Of a stretch of 64,000 nucleotides of DNA, positions 27,961 to 37,210 are shown piece after piece. Within the stretch, counting starts at the first letter, position 1. Every line of letters begins with the position of its first letter. The notes under the pieces are model-generated. The model was not told where the DNA came from. It did not search any database and was given only the letters and a program-made list of their open reading frames with translations. The stretch is from Bacteroidota bacterium (lineage in GTDB: Bacteria; Bacteroidota; Bacteroidia; Chitinophagales; Saprospiraceae): assembly GCA_024743405.1 (NCBI GenBank), contig JANSWP010000014.1, forward strand, positions 34,733 through 98,732, read 5' to 3'. Made by a program: the position numbers and the translations under genes.

Positions 27961-28656
27961 TTAAAACTTAATTCCTAAATAAAAGAAAATCGGAATGATC
28001 GCAAAACCTAAAGCAACCACAACTGAATACACCTTGCCTATTCCTTGAATGAAGGGAGAATATTTTTTGTGATTGATTCCCAACGTCTGGAAAGCAGATT
28101 GGAAACCATGCCATAAATGTGCGCCAACAACGTACATACACACAACATAAAAGATGACGAATCCGATATTCTGGTAGGTTTCGGAAACGATCCCGTATAG
28201 ATCACTCATACTTTCGCCGTCATATTCTACCATAGGGAGTGCTCCTAGTTTCATTTGTAACCAAAATTGATACATATGAATGAGGATAAAAACCAATATG
28301 ATTGTGCCAATCCAGCCCATTCGGCTAGCTAATTTTGCATTGGTTGTCGTGCCACGAACCTTATGCACAGCATATTTTTCGCTCCCCCTTGCCGTTCTAT
28401 TTTTACTCCAAAGTACTAAGCCTTGAACTGCATGTATGATAATGAAGGCATAAAGTGAATAAGAAACTGTCTTTATGACTGGGTTCCCAGTCATAAATTT
28501 CGCATATACATTAAAACTCTGACCGCCATCATCTAGTAATAGCTGAAGGTTTCCAATAAGATGCACTACCAAAAAAATAATTAAAAACAACCCCGTTAGG
28601 CTCATGATGACTTTCTGACCGATAGACGAGGTGAGGAATTTTCCAAACCAACCCAT
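27961..28656 (-). CDS. sdhC: Succinate dehydrogenase cytochrome b558 membrane subunit
   Basis: 231 residues from the ATG at 28656 (MGWFGKFLTSSIGQKVIMSLTG), the normal start for the family; an in-frame ATG 13 codons upstream would add a non-conserved tail. Five transmembrane helices are visible, with histidines in HLIGNLQLL, HAVQGLVLW, HMYQFW and HLWHGFQSA as candidate ligands for two b-type haems. This is the single-anchor b558 form, so no sdhD is expected. First gene of the operon, with a good promoter upstream. Confidence 0.95.
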   Translation of the reverse strand: MGWFGKFLTSSIGQKVIMSLTGLFLIIFLVVHLIGNLQLLLDDGGQSFNVYAKFMTGNPVIKTVSYSLYAFIIIHAVQGLVLWSKNRTARGSEKYAVHKVRGTTTNAKLASRMGWIGTIILVFILIHMYQFWLQMKLGALPMVEYDGESMSDLYGIVSETYQNIGFVIFYVVCMYVVGAHLWHGFQSAFQTLGINHKKYSPFIQGIGKVYSVVVALGFAIIPIFFYLGIKF

Positions 28657-28734
28657 ATTGATATTTCGTTTTTGATTTAGGAAAACGCAAGTCATTGATT
28701 GTAAACTTTATACAGCCCCTGATTTGCGAATAGG

Positions 28735-28765
28735 CAAATGTATTTAATATAACCAACTTGCCCAA
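28735..28765 (-). promoter_or_regulatory. sdhCAB promoter
   Basis: On the minus strand TTG (28765-28763), 20 bases, then TACATTTG (28742-28735) matches the Bacteroidota TTG-N19/20-TANNTTTG sigma-A promoter. It lies 79 bases ahead of the chosen sdhC start. Confidence 0.75.
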
Positions 28766-28822
28766 CTGATGTTCCCCTATTTTATTTTTCTGTAGTTATT
28801 TAGATTAATTCAAAATTTGGAA

Positions 28823-28852
28823 GGTGTGAACTCCGAAACTTGCATATCTTTG
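28823..28852 (+). promoter_or_regulatory. Promoter-like element with GGTGTGAACTC motif
   Basis: TATCTTTG (28845-28852) is an exact -7 box. The -33 zone has no TTG but carries GGTGTGAACTC (28823-28833). The same 11-mer precedes the -7 box of the E2 gene promoter near 37211. It would drive the 166-residue hypothetical gene. Confidence 0.5.
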
Positions 28853-28924
28853 CGCGAATTTTTGAAGATGAGCTATTTTTTCAAATAGGTCACCAATTTT
28901 CGTTCATTATTCAGTATTAACTCA

Positions 28925-29425
28925 ATGGATAAAGCTTTAGAAGTAAAATTTCAACATTTTTTAGAAAAATTTCCGATCATCGATTTACCAATTACTTTGA
29001 GTGATGATTTGCATTTGACATTTTCTCAAAACAATGAACCCCTAAATCCTTTGATGATTCAACAATATATTGCGTTCATCGAAGGAGAAGAGCCAGATGA
29101 ATTTACGGAATATATCCCCTGTTTTAAAATTCCAGAAACATTAGAATTTCATGCTATTGTCTATTGGAAAGCTAGTCTAATGAATTACCAGTACGTCATG
29201 GCTACTTTTGATAAAGTTGGAAATATGATAGATAAAAGAGTCTTAGGAGGGACTTTTTCCGATGGGAAGGTGGTGACCAAGTCACTTGTGACGATTGACC
29301 CTGATTGGATGATTTATGTTGTGACCGGACAATTAGAAAGTGTCGATATTACCTATGATGCCACTCAAAGCAGAGCTTTTGATTTAGAATTATTGCCTGA
29401 TGGGAAAATTGTGAATTCTATTTGA
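28925..29425 (+). CDS. Cytoplasmic protein of unknown function
   Basis: 166 residues, acidic, with no signal peptide or membrane segment. Sequence features include LPITLSDDLHLTFSQNNEPLNP, an EFTEYIPCFKIPET segment and a beta-rich C-terminal half (FHAIVYWKASLMNYQYVMATFD, VTIDPDWMIYVVTG). I recognise no domain. It is transcribed divergently from sdhCAB and has its own -7 box. It looks like a conserved single-domain protein of this lineage. Confidence 0.75.
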   Translation: MDKALEVKFQHFLEKFPIIDLPITLSDDLHLTFSQNNEPLNPLMIQQYIAFIEGEEPDEFTEYIPCFKIPETLEFHAIVYWKASLMNYQYVMATFDKVGNMIDKRVLGGTFSDGKVVTKSLVTIDPDWMIYVVTGQLESVDITYDATQSRAFDLELLPDGKIVNSI

Positions 29426-29554
29426 TTCTCCAAGTAGTCTTTATCAATAATTTGTAACCTTTAAATTAGTTTTTTTCTTTCAATATAGGCCAATTTAGGA
29501 CTGACATTTTGATCGTATTGGGTCGGGTTTTGTGCGGTTTACTGATTGTATATT

Positions 29555-29595
29555 TTAGACATATTACCAACGGTTCCTGTTTTGAAAATGTCTAA
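29555..29595. other. Stem-loop upstream of the 234-residue secreted protein gene
   Basis: TTAGACAT (29555-29562) and ATGTCTAA (29588-29595) form a perfect 8-bp stem, with an inner AAC/GTT pairing, 48 bases before the next start codon. It could be a terminator of the upstream gene or a leader structure; there is no clear U-tract. Confidence 0.4.
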
Positions 29596-29642
29596 CTTCC
29601 TAGTTTAAATTTTCAGTTTAGAATATCTCTTATCAATACACA

Positions 29643-30347
29643 ATGAAAATCAATATTTCGCTTTCTATTTTTTTATTATTTGGATTGATCGTTCAGGCTC
29701 AAAATGTTGAAAATATTCGGGTTCAACCACAGAGTGACAAAATGATTATTTACTACGAAATGCCAGATATCACTGAGCGCTATGTTGTAGATGTCAGTAT
29801 TTGGTGTTCAATTGAAGGTGGAGAAAATTTTCAATTGGAGTTTGTCCAAGGTGATGTAGGGGCAAATATTCGTGGTGGCAAATCTGTATATAAGGTCATT
29901 TGGAACAAGAATCGTCAAGTCGAAAACCTAAAGAATGCCCAGTTTTTTGTTCACACAAAATTGGTCGGTATGGATCGTGAATCTGAATTGAAGGGCAAAG
30001 GGAAAATTTATATTGGTTACAATGGGAGTTTTGGATTTGAGAAACAATCCCTTGGTTTTAGAGCGGGCTATTTCAATAAGGTGGGTGGTTATGGAGCATT
30101 AAGTATTGACCCACAAGATCCTGGGGTGGGAACGATAACAGGTGGTGTAACACTGCGAATGTTTCAGAATGAGAATACGAGTTTTCATGGATATACTGGA
30201 GCGGGAATTGGAGATTTTTTTGATGAAGTAACTTTTGAAATTGGACTAGTTTCTTCTTTTTATGGGGTTACGATTGCCATTGGTGGAAATATTGAATTTG
30301 GCGTTTTTGAATCTAATTTTGTAGCAGGAGTTGGGTATATGTTTTAA
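29643..30347 (+). CDS. Secreted beta-rich outer-membrane-type protein
   Basis: 234 residues with a signal peptide (1-19, ending IVQAQ). Residues about 20-110 look like an immunoglobulin-like sandwich (VENIRVQPQSDKMIIYYEM, KSVYKVIWNKNR), seen in several Bacteroidota surface proteins. Residues about 120-234 alternate glycine and aromatics and end in the aromatic VAGVGYMF, as expected of a small outer-membrane beta barrel. Function unknown. No neighbours are clearly cotranscribed. Confidence 0.75.
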   Translation: MKINISLSIFLLFGLIVQAQNVENIRVQPQSDKMIIYYEMPDITERYVVDVSIWCSIEGGENFQLEFVQGDVGANIRGGKSVYKVIWNKNRQVENLKNAQFFVHTKLVGMDRESELKGKGKIYIGYNGSFGFEKQSLGFRAGYFNKVGGYGALSIDPQDPGVGTITGGVTLRMFQNENTSFHGYTGAGIGDFFDEVTFEIGLVSSFYGVTIAIGGNIEFGVFESNFVAGVGYMF

Positions 30348-30677
30348 TAATTTAGCGTTTCCTAAGAGTTTGTTTGGAATTTGTGTTTGAGTGATTTTTT
30401 GAGGAAATATTATTTTGAAGGAGGCATTTTTCGCAGTCAAATGCGGGCAATTTGAGGAGAAAAATAACGCTGTGCAAAATAATAGTTGCCGAAAAATCGC
30501 CAAAATCAAAATTCAAACATACTCTAAATGACAAATTATCCGGCCTTTTTTCAAAAAAAGTAGTCGGATTTCTTTTTTTGCGTAAATTCCTTTTTTGTTT
30601 CCAATTTTTAATAGTCAGTTCCAACAGGTGTCACCAACCCTGAACTGAAAATTAAGAATGTTGAACTCATTTGAATT
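30348..30677. other. AT-rich intergenic region without a supportable gene
   Basis: The 330 bases between the beta-rich protein and the M1 peptidase hold short frames on both strands that contradict each other and show no protein character. The last 50 bases show weak 7-bp periodicity (TGAACTG near 30644 and TGAACTC near 30662) ahead of the peptidase start. Confidence 0.5.
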
Positions 30678-33152
30678 ATGAAAATAAATTGTACTCAATT
30701 ATTACTCCTTTTCGCTTTTATATTCATCCAAAAAACGATCATTGCTCAGCCCGAAGATTTTCATGGCTGCCATTATCATAAAAGCCAAATTCCAATGATT
30801 CCGTTGACGGAAAGCGAAATCATTGCTATGACGGAAAGTGCTGAACGTAGCGATACAATTGATATTTTGAACTATAATATTACGATTGACGCAACAGATT
30901 TTAGTGGGCAAACGATTAAAGGATCTTGTGAAATTACTTTTACACCCAAAATGGATGGCTTAACGAAAATGCAGCCATTGGACTTGTTGGAATTGCAAGT
31001 TGATTCTATCGAAGGTTTTGGCGGGCTAGTAGACTTTGATTTCGATGGACTTTTTATCAATTTTGATTTTCCTCAAACAATGAATATTGGTGACACTTCA
31101 ACAATAAAAATTTATTATCAAGGTCACCCCATTCCAGCATCTGGTGGATTTGGAGGTTTCGTTTTTGAAGGGGCTATTGCTTATAATTTGGGTATCGGTT
31201 TAGGCGAAAGCCCTTATAATTTTGGTCGTGGATGGTTTCCTTGCTTCGATAATTTTGTGGAGCGAGCCACGTATGATTTAAACATTATTTCTCCAGATGG
31301 AAAACGTGCTTATGGTATTGGGACTTTCCTCGGTGAGACAGATCTGGGAAATGGGTCAAATCTTCGGCAATACAGATTCAATCAACCTTTACCAACCTAT
31401 TTGGTTGGTGTAGCAATTGGACCGTATGCAATTGTTCATGATACGCATACAGGGACTTTTGGAGATATCCCGGTTGAATTGATTGGGCATCCGAATGATA
31501 CTTCTCAAATTAAAAACTCATTTGAGCAATTAGGCAATACCATCGATGCACTTGAATATTGGTTTGGGCCTTATCACTGGGATCGAGTAGGTTATGTAAT
31601 GACGAATGTAGGGGCGATGGAACACTGTACGAATATTGCTTATCCCGTAAGTATTGCAACGAATGGTCCAACCCCAGGTCAAAATCGTTTGGCAGCTCAT
31701 GAGTTAGCACATCATTGGTGGGGAAATATGCTCACCTTGTCTTCTCCAGCAAATATGTGGATAAAGGAAGGAAATGCAGAGTATGGGGCTCATTTGATGA
31801 CGGAATATACTTTTGGACAAGAATACTTTGTGGACGTTGTGAAAGATAATCATTTGAATAATGTCTTGGTTTCTGCGCATGTAGATGATGGAGCTTTTCT
31901 GCCATTATCTGGCATTCCATATCAAAATACATATGGAACACATACTTATCGAAAAGGTGCTTCGATGATGCATAATTTGCGAGGTTATTTGGGCGATGAT
32001 AAGTTCCGCTCAGGTATGTCTGCGATGTTGCAACATTTTAAATACCAAAGTATCAATGCCGAAGATTTTAGAGATTATTTGAGTGATGAAACAGGGGTTG
32101 ATTTGAATCCATTTTTTGACGCATGGATATATAATCCTGGTTATTCTAATTTTGAAATTAATGAAATTAGCGTCAATCAAAGTGGAGGGAATTACAATGT
32201 AGAAGTTGAAATTCAACAAAAACTTCGCGCCGCTCCTGCTTTTCATGAACAGGTGCCTTTAGAAATAACTTTTTTTGATGAAAACTGGAATGAATATACT
32301 GAAGCATTTGTGGCTGATGGTGAACTTACCATAGTTGATTTTACCGTTCCTTTTGAACCAAAGATGCAGGTTTTGAATGATGGAAATAAGCTCAATTTGG
32401 CTCGAATGCAAAATCGAATTAAAGTGAATGAGCCTAAGACTATTTCCACTGCTTATGTAGCATTTTTGACGATAGAAGTACTCGAAATGGCGGAAGAAGA
32501 TTCAGCAATGATCAATATTGTTCATCATTGGACTGCTCCTGATAGTGATGTGGATGCTAATCCTTTTGACTTACAAATGTCCAGTACCCATTATTGGAAT
32601 TTTAGTGGCGTTGTTCCTGAAAATAATTTCAAAATGAAAGGGACTGTCCAATATAAAGGAGGAAGTCCAAATCAATTGGATCATGACTTGACACAAAATA
32701 CAGAAGATAGTCTAATCCTTGTTTGGCGCGAAAACCCTGATGATATTTGGATTGAGTATCCTTATTATCGAAAGCAAACATTGGGGAGTACAGATGGAAG
32801 TGGTTTTATTCGAATTGACACCTTATTATTAGGTGATTATGCTTTTGCGAATGGGGAGTTTCCTGTTGCAACAAATGAGGTGGAGGAATTAATAGATTTA
32901 ACGGTTTATCCAAATCCAACTGATGGGATTTTATACGTAGAAGGCAGATTAAAAGAGATAGAAGAGGAAGCACAAATCGAGATTTATGACCTTACCGGAA
33001 AATTAATTTATACCGATAAAATTCAGCCAAACGATCGCTTTATTAATCAATATTTTGATTTAGGATCCCTTTCAGGAGGTTCGTATTTTGTGAAATTTAG
33101 AGGTGCAGATGGAGATGAATTTGCGAAGCCTCAAAAGGTGATGATTTTCTAG
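30678..33152 (+). CDS. Secreted M1-family metallopeptidase with T9SS sorting domain
   Basis: 824 residues. A signal peptide (1-23) precedes an M1 N-terminal beta domain and a gluzincin catalytic domain with zinc site HELAH (341-345) and the third ligand Glu364 in WIKEGNAEY, the exact HEXXH-x18-E spacing. The aminopeptidase exopeptidase motif reads GAMEH instead of GAMEN. A beta domain follows, and residues about 745-824 form a T9SS type A sorting domain (LTVYPNPTDGILYVEG, GGSYFVKF, QKVMIF). It is a surface or released peptidase, and a very strong terminator follows. Confidence 0.92.
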   Translation: MKINCTQLLLLFAFIFIQKTIIAQPEDFHGCHYHKSQIPMIPLTESEIIAMTESAERSDTIDILNYNITIDATDFSGQTIKGSCEITFTPKMDGLTKMQPLDLLELQVDSIEGFGGLVDFDFDGLFINFDFPQTMNIGDTSTIKIYYQGHPIPASGGFGGFVFEGAIAYNLGIGLGESPYNFGRGWFPCFDNFVERATYDLNIISPDGKRAYGIGTFLGETDLGNGSNLRQYRFNQPLPTYLVGVAIGPYAIVHDTHTGTFGDIPVELIGHPNDTSQIKNSFEQLGNTIDALEYWFGPYHWDRVGYVMTNVGAMEHCTNIAYPVSIATNGPTPGQNRLAAHELAHHWWGNMLTLSSPANMWIKEGNAEYGAHLMTEYTFGQEYFVDVVKDNHLNNVLVSAHVDDGAFLPLSGIPYQNTYGTHTYRKGASMMHNLRGYLGDDKFRSGMSAMLQHFKYQSINAEDFRDYLSDETGVDLNPFFDAWIYNPGYSNFEINEISVNQSGGNYNVEVEIQQKLRAAPAFHEQVPLEITFFDENWNEYTEAFVADGELTIVDFTVPFEPKMQVLNDGNKLNLARMQNRIKVNEPKTISTAYVAFLTIEVLEMAEEDSAMINIVHHWTAPDSDVDANPFDLQMSSTHYWNFSGVVPENNFKMKGTVQYKGGSPNQLDHDLTQNTEDSLILVWRENPDDIWIEYPYYRKQTLGSTDGSGFIRIDTLLLGDYAFANGEFPVATNEVEELIDLTVYPNPTDGILYVEGRLKEIEEEAQIEIYDLTGKLIYTDKIQPNDRFINQYFDLGSLSGGSYFVKFRGADGDEFAKPQKVMIF

Positions 33153-33248
33153 GTATAAAGATCACAAATAATAGAGATTATTGAAAAACATGGAGCTCGG
33201 ATTGTATTGAAAAAGAAGACCTAATTTCATTTTTCTTATTTGGCTGAC

Positions 33249-33300
33249 AAAAGACCTGTCTCAAAAAACAAAGGAATTGAGACAGGTCTTTTATTTTTGG
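33249..33300 (+). terminator. Strong intrinsic terminator after the M1 peptidase gene
   Basis: A perfect 16-bp inverted repeat (33249-33264 and 33277-33292) with GC-rich centre GACCTGTCTC and a 12-base loop is followed by ATTTTTGG. Confidence 0.9.
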
Positions 33301-33451
33301 CGAATTTTTTACTCGTTACTTTGTGACTTTTTTGACACACTAAGTTATTTATTTCTCATTTCTAATAGAGGGTTCACGTTTCAGATGTGATAAATTGGAC
33401 ATTTGGTACTTGAACGCTAGCACTTGATTTCTGACATCTACTTAAATAATT

Positions 33452-35905
33452 ATGAAGAATATCCTTTTTACAATTACACTTTTTAGGAGCATGGACAAAA
33501 TAAATTTACCATTTGTACTTACCTTTTTTGCGTCTAATTTTGTTAAAAATGCTCGCCATAGCTTTGGCTATGCCTGTGCTTTTTGCCTCATTAGTCCCAA
33601 AAAATTTAAACCGCAAATTGGTCAATTTATTCTATCCACGTTCCTTACTTGTTTTGTCCTTCAAATTTCAGCTCAAAAACTGTACGATACAGACGTCATT
33701 ACAACGATTGAAATCACTTTTCAAGATAGTAATTGGGATCAGATATTAAACGATTCTTTTTCACTTGGACAAGGTGGAAGATTAATGGCTGAGATCGAAA
33801 TCAATGGAACCGCTTTTGACAGTGTAGGCGTGAGGTATCGATCCCCCAGTACCTATAGTGCAGTACATCCGAAGAAATCTTTGAATATCAAATTGGATTA
33901 TTTGAAAAACCAAGATTTTCAAGGTTTTGAAGTGCTTAAATTAGCTAATGGTGCAAAAGATCCTTCTTTTTTGAGAGAGGTATTTGGGTATGAATTGGCA
34001 CGTCAATATATGAAGGCACCTCAAGCAAATTATGCCAGAGTATTCATAAACGGAACTTATCATGGACTTTTCGCTAATACAGAATCCGTGAATAAGAAAT
34101 TTTTAGGAGGCAATTATCTTTCTGATAGTGATAATCCTCGATTTGAGGGGAACCCAGATTATGATTTTGATCCTCCCACGCCGCCCTTTGGTTGCGAAGA
34201 TGGACTCGGTTCTTCGATGGAATACTTGGGTACAGGAATCGCTTGCTATATTCCACATTATGATATTCAATCTGATGCCGGTTGGGATGAGTTGGCAAAT
34301 GCGACTATGACCCTTAAAGATTCGCCTCAAAATGCTCGCCAAGTTATTGATTTAGATCGTTTTATGTGGATGTCTGTTTTTAATAACTTGATTACTAGTT
34401 ATGATAGTTATTTGGGAGCAGTGCCTCGTAATTGGCATATTTTTCAACAAGATAATGGACGATTTACACCAACTATTGATGACTTAAATGAATCTTTCGG
34501 ACGGTACCCATGGATTGATGTTCCAATGGTTGGTTCTACACAACCCACAATTGATGAATTTATCAACCTCGATCCATTTTATGGGGAAAGTGATGATAGA
34601 AAGCCAGTTTTGAAAACGATTTTGGGAGACCCGACTTGGAAAAGAATGTATGCAGCACATTATCGAACGGTTTTGAGTCAAAATTTCACTAATGGAATTT
34701 ACAAAACCCGTACACAAGAATTACGTGATTTGATTGGTAATGCATTGTCTCAAGATCCAAATAAAATATATTCAGAAGCGGATTTTAATGCTAATTATAC
34801 TGGAAGTATAACGGATAGTTTTGATGGGACTGAAATTGCTTTTGGGATCACGGAGTTAATGGATAATAGAACTAATTTTCTGCAAGGAATTTCTGAATTG
34901 ACGGATACACCTCCTACTATATCGAATATTTCAAATAGTCCAAACTTCCCTACTCCAGGCGAACAAGTTGCTATTACAGCAGCTATCAACGCCAATATTA
35001 AAGTCCTTTTAGGGTATCGAACAGACATCAAGGATATTTTTGAACTGGTTGAAATGTTTGATGATGGAAATCATAGTGACGGAAGTGCTGGCGATGGAGT
35101 ATATGGAGCAGAGGTTACAGTTGGAATCGGTGGGCTACAATATTATATATATGCAGAGAATAATGACGCCGGAAGATTTGATCCACAATTGGCAGAATTG
35201 GAATATCACACTTTAGGGGTAGCTGGAGATATAGTTATCAATGAGGTGTTGGCAGATAATGAAACTATTCAAGCGGATCAAGATGGTGAGTTTGATGATT
35301 GGGTAGAGTTGTATAATAATTCAAATCAAACTATAGACATCAGTGGTTGGTATTTAACGGATAATCCAACTGATTTGGCAAAATGGACATTTCCAACGGG
35401 TGTAACCATCGATCCTGGTGAGTATTTGATCGTGTGGGTAGATGATGACGAAGAGCAAATGGGATTACATACTTCTTTCAATTTGTCCAATAATGGAGAA
35501 GAGTTATTATTGGTTGATCCGCAATTGAACATTATCGATCAAGCGGTATTTGGAGCACAAACCGATGACATAGCCTTTGCTAGATGCCCTAATGGTCTAG
35601 GCGCTTTTGAGCAAATAACACCAACTTTTGCCTCGAGCAATAATGAGGTTTGTATGGTAGGAACTAATGACTTGGTTAGAGGAATTGACTATAAAATTTA
35701 CCCAAATCCGGCGGGTAATTGGCTGAAAGTTGAGACAGCATTTCAAACTCCGATTCAGGTTGATGTTTGGAATTCGATTGGTCATTTGATGATTCAAGAG
35801 ACCATGATTCAAGAGACTATTTTAGATACTTCAATTTTACCAGAAGGGTTGTACTTTTTGAGAATTGGAGATGGAGCGGTAGAGAAAGTATTGATTTCGA
35901 AGTAA
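33452..35905 (+). CDS. CotH-family protein with lamin-tail and T9SS domains, signal peptide split by repeat R1
   Basis: 817 residues. The CotH domain covers about 85-470 (VGVRYRSPSTYSAVHPKKSLNIKL-type loop, FLREVFGYELARQ, then TIDDLNESFGRYP at the usual kinase-like Asp position). A lamin-tail domain follows at about 590-700 (GDIVINEVLADN, DDWVELYNNSNQTIDISGWYL, FNLSNNGEELLLVD), then a T9SS type A sorting domain (YKIYPNPAGNWLKVE, GLYFLRIG, EKVLISK) containing a 15-bp tandem duplication (35789-35818). The N-terminus is odd: residues 12-65 are encoded by an R1 element plus its 3-bp duplication. Removing those 162 bases leaves MKNILFTITLFLTCFVLQIS, an excellent signal peptide. As read, export may be impaired or may start from an internal methionine (Met14). 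Confidence 0.88.
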   Translation: MKNILFTITLFRSMDKINLPFVLTFFASNFVKNARHSFGYACAFCLISPKKFKPQIGQFILSTFLTCFVLQISAQKLYDTDVITTIEITFQDSNWDQILNDSFSLGQGGRLMAEIEINGTAFDSVGVRYRSPSTYSAVHPKKSLNIKLDYLKNQDFQGFEVLKLANGAKDPSFLREVFGYELARQYMKAPQANYARVFINGTYHGLFANTESVNKKFLGGNYLSDSDNPRFEGNPDYDFDPPTPPFGCEDGLGSSMEYLGTGIACYIPHYDIQSDAGWDELANATMTLKDSPQNARQVIDLDRFMWMSVFNNLITSYDSYLGAVPRNWHIFQQDNGRFTPTIDDLNESFGRYPWIDVPMVGSTQPTIDEFINLDPFYGESDDRKPVLKTILGDPTWKRMYAAHYRTVLSQNFTNGIYKTRTQELRDLIGNALSQDPNKIYSEADFNANYTGSITDSFDGTEIAFGITELMDNRTNFLQGISELTDTPPTISNISNSPNFPTPGEQVAITAAINANIKVLLGYRTDIKDIFELVEMFDDGNHSDGSAGDGVYGAEVTVGIGGLQYYIYAENNDAGRFDPQLAELEYHTLGVAGDIVINEVLADNETIQADQDGEFDDWVELYNNSNQTIDISGWYLTDNPTDLAKWTFPTGVTIDPGEYLIVWVDDDEEQMGLHTSFNLSNNGEELLLVDPQLNIIDQAVFGAQTDDIAFARCPNGLGAFEQITPTFASSNNEVCMVGTNDLVRGIDYKIYPNPAGNWLKVETAFQTPIQVDVWNSIGHLMIQETMIQETILDTSILPEGLYFLRIGDGAVEKVLISK
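33483..33647 (-). mobile_element. R1 MITE-like element, copy 3, inside the CotH-family gene
   Basis: The element spans 33486-33644 (159 bp), flanked by TTA direct repeats (33483-33485 and 33645-33647). Terminal arms GGAGCATGGACAAAATAAAT and GGAACGTGGATAGAATAAAT (reverse strand) are inverted. The core, read on the minus strand, is GAGGCAAAAAGC, then GGCATAGCC and GCGAGCATTTTTAAC. With the duplication the insert is 162 bases, so the reading frame is preserved. Confidence 0.82.
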
Positions 35906-35931
35906 CTAGAATTTTTGATTCCTTTCACTGA

Positions 35932-36201
35932 CTACTGAGTTGCTAATGAAGAAACCGAGAGATTCTTCATTGGCAACTCAAAGTGAGAAGACCTCAAAAC
36001 GTCAATTATCGTGTTCTCCAATTTCAATTCGAAAATTATTGTCAATAGCTTTTTTTGCATTTGCTCGGAATACTTTGTCTCCTTAAAATCTTCTTTTACC
36101 AAAGAGATATCAGATTCTTTATATTTATTCAACAAATCACTCAGGAAATCAATGCTACTTTCTAAAGCTAATACGGTATGTTTTTGTTGGTTTATACCCA
36201 T
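35932..36201 (-). CDS. Small hypothetical protein
   Basis: 89 residues, helical and charged (FLSDLLNKYKESDISLVKEDF, SEQMQKKLLTIIFELKLEN), with an ATG start and no signal peptide. It converges with the CotH-family gene, 26 bases between the stops. I recognise no family. A frame on the opposite strand overlaps most of it, so coding status is uncertain, but the residue composition is more protein-like on this strand. Confidence 0.4.
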   Translation of the reverse strand: MGINQQKHTVLALESSIDFLSDLLNKYKESDISLVKEDFKETKYSEQMQKKLLTIIFELKLENTIIDVLRSSHFELPMKNLSVSSLATQ

Positions 36202-36335
36202 GTAATTACGATGTTTTTGCCTTTATTAAAATTCTGGTAGGATAAAAATAAGGATCCTCTGTTTCAAAAAACTATATTTGACAAAACTCACCTAACCAAA
36301 ATAAATTAAAAATAAATCATTGCCAAATTAAAGGG

Positions 36336-36500
36336 TTAGAGAGTTGGTAAAAAATAAGGTACCCAATTTTGCGTAGTTATATTTTATTCAGTCGAGGCAA
36401 AAAACGTAGGCATACCCAAAGGCATAGCGAGGTTTTTTAACGATGAATGAATAAAAAAGAGCAAGTAAAATGGGTAGGTTATTTCTTGCCAACTCCCTTA
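36336..36500 (+). mobile_element. R1 MITE-like element, copy 2
   Basis: The element spans 36339-36497 (159 bp), flanked by TTA direct repeats (36336-36338 and 36498-36500). Ends GAGAGTTGG and CCAACTCCC are inverted. The arms share AATAAGGTACCC/GGGTAGGTTATT with copy 1, and the core GAGGCAAAAAAC, GGCATACCC, GGCATAGCGAG is the same. It ends 43 bases before the pcm start codon. The rest of the 35906-36543 spacer shows nothing further. Confidence 0.82.
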
Positions 36501-36543
36501 TATCGCTAATTTGGTGATCTTGGAAAAGGAACTCCATATTTAA

Positions 36544-37197
36544 ATGACTGATACCTATCGACATAAAGGTCTTCGAAACAAACTCGTTCAATCCCTTCGG
36601 AAAAAGGGTATTACAGACGAACGAATTTTGAGTGTAATGAATCAAATTCCGAGACATTTCTTTTTGGAGAAAGCTTTTGAGGAGCAAGCTTATAAAGACC
36701 AAGCTTTTCCGATAGGTTGTGAACAAACCATTTCCCAGCCTTATACAGTCGCTTTTCAAACCCAATTATTAGAAGTCAAAAAAAGAGAAAAAATACTTGA
36801 AATAGGTACAGGTAGTGGTTATCAAGCAGCTGTATTGGCGAGCTTGGGAGCTCGTGTATTTACGATTGAACGACAAGAGGCACTTTATAAAAAGACAAAA
36901 CAACTCTTAGATGATTTAGGCTTTTCAGGTATCCGGATGTATTTCAAAGATGGATACTTAGGTCTACCTGAATTTGCACCTTTTGATAAAATTTTAGTTA
37001 CGGCAGGTGCTCCTGAAGTACCTGAAAAATTATTGAAACAATTAAAAATTGGAGGTGTTTTAGTGGTACCCGTCGGGGTGAAAATTCAAAGGATGTTACG
37101 GATTATTCGACTATCAGAAGACGAGTTTAAACAAGAAGAGTGGGGTGATTTCCGTTTCGTTCCATTTTTGTCGGGTATTCAAAAAAGGGGGCTATAA
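36544..37197 (+). CDS. pcm: Protein-L-isoaspartate O-methyltransferase
   Basis: 217 residues, normal family length. It contains the family N-terminal helix region, FPIGCEQTISQPYTVAFQTQLL (substrate-binding SQPY segment), SAM motif I ILEIGTGSGYQAAVLA, the acidic ERQEALY strand, and FDKILVTAGAPEVPE with KIGGVLVVPVG. It repairs isoaspartyl damage in aged proteins in the cytoplasm. The R1 copy 2 lies directly upstream, so its 5-prime region may be partly repeat-derived. The E2 gene follows after 98 bases with its own promoter-like sequence. Confidence 0.95.
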   Translation: MTDTYRHKGLRNKLVQSLRKKGITDERILSVMNQIPRHFFLEKAFEEQAYKDQAFPIGCEQTISQPYTVAFQTQLLEVKKREKILEIGTGSGYQAAVLASLGARVFTIERQEALYKKTKQLLDDLGFSGIRMYFKDGYLGLPEFAPFDKILVTAGAPEVPEKLLKQLKIGGVLVVPVGVKIQRMLRIIRLSEDEFKQEEWGDFRFVPFLSGIQKRGL

Positions 37198-37210
37198 GTT
37201 TCATTTGGGG

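Noticed and set aside
30452..30643. 63-codon frame on the plus strand in the spacer before the M1 peptidase
   Set aside because: A frame on the opposite strand covers the same bases, and both look like low-complexity translations.
33452..33651. Start of the CotH-family gene further downstream, ignoring the insert
   Set aside because: The 11 codons before R1 and the residues after it together form a normal signal peptide, so the original start is the ATG at 33452.
36388..36765. 125-codon frame on the minus strand
   Set aside because: It starts within pcm and runs through R1 copy 2; the pcm frame is clearly the real one.
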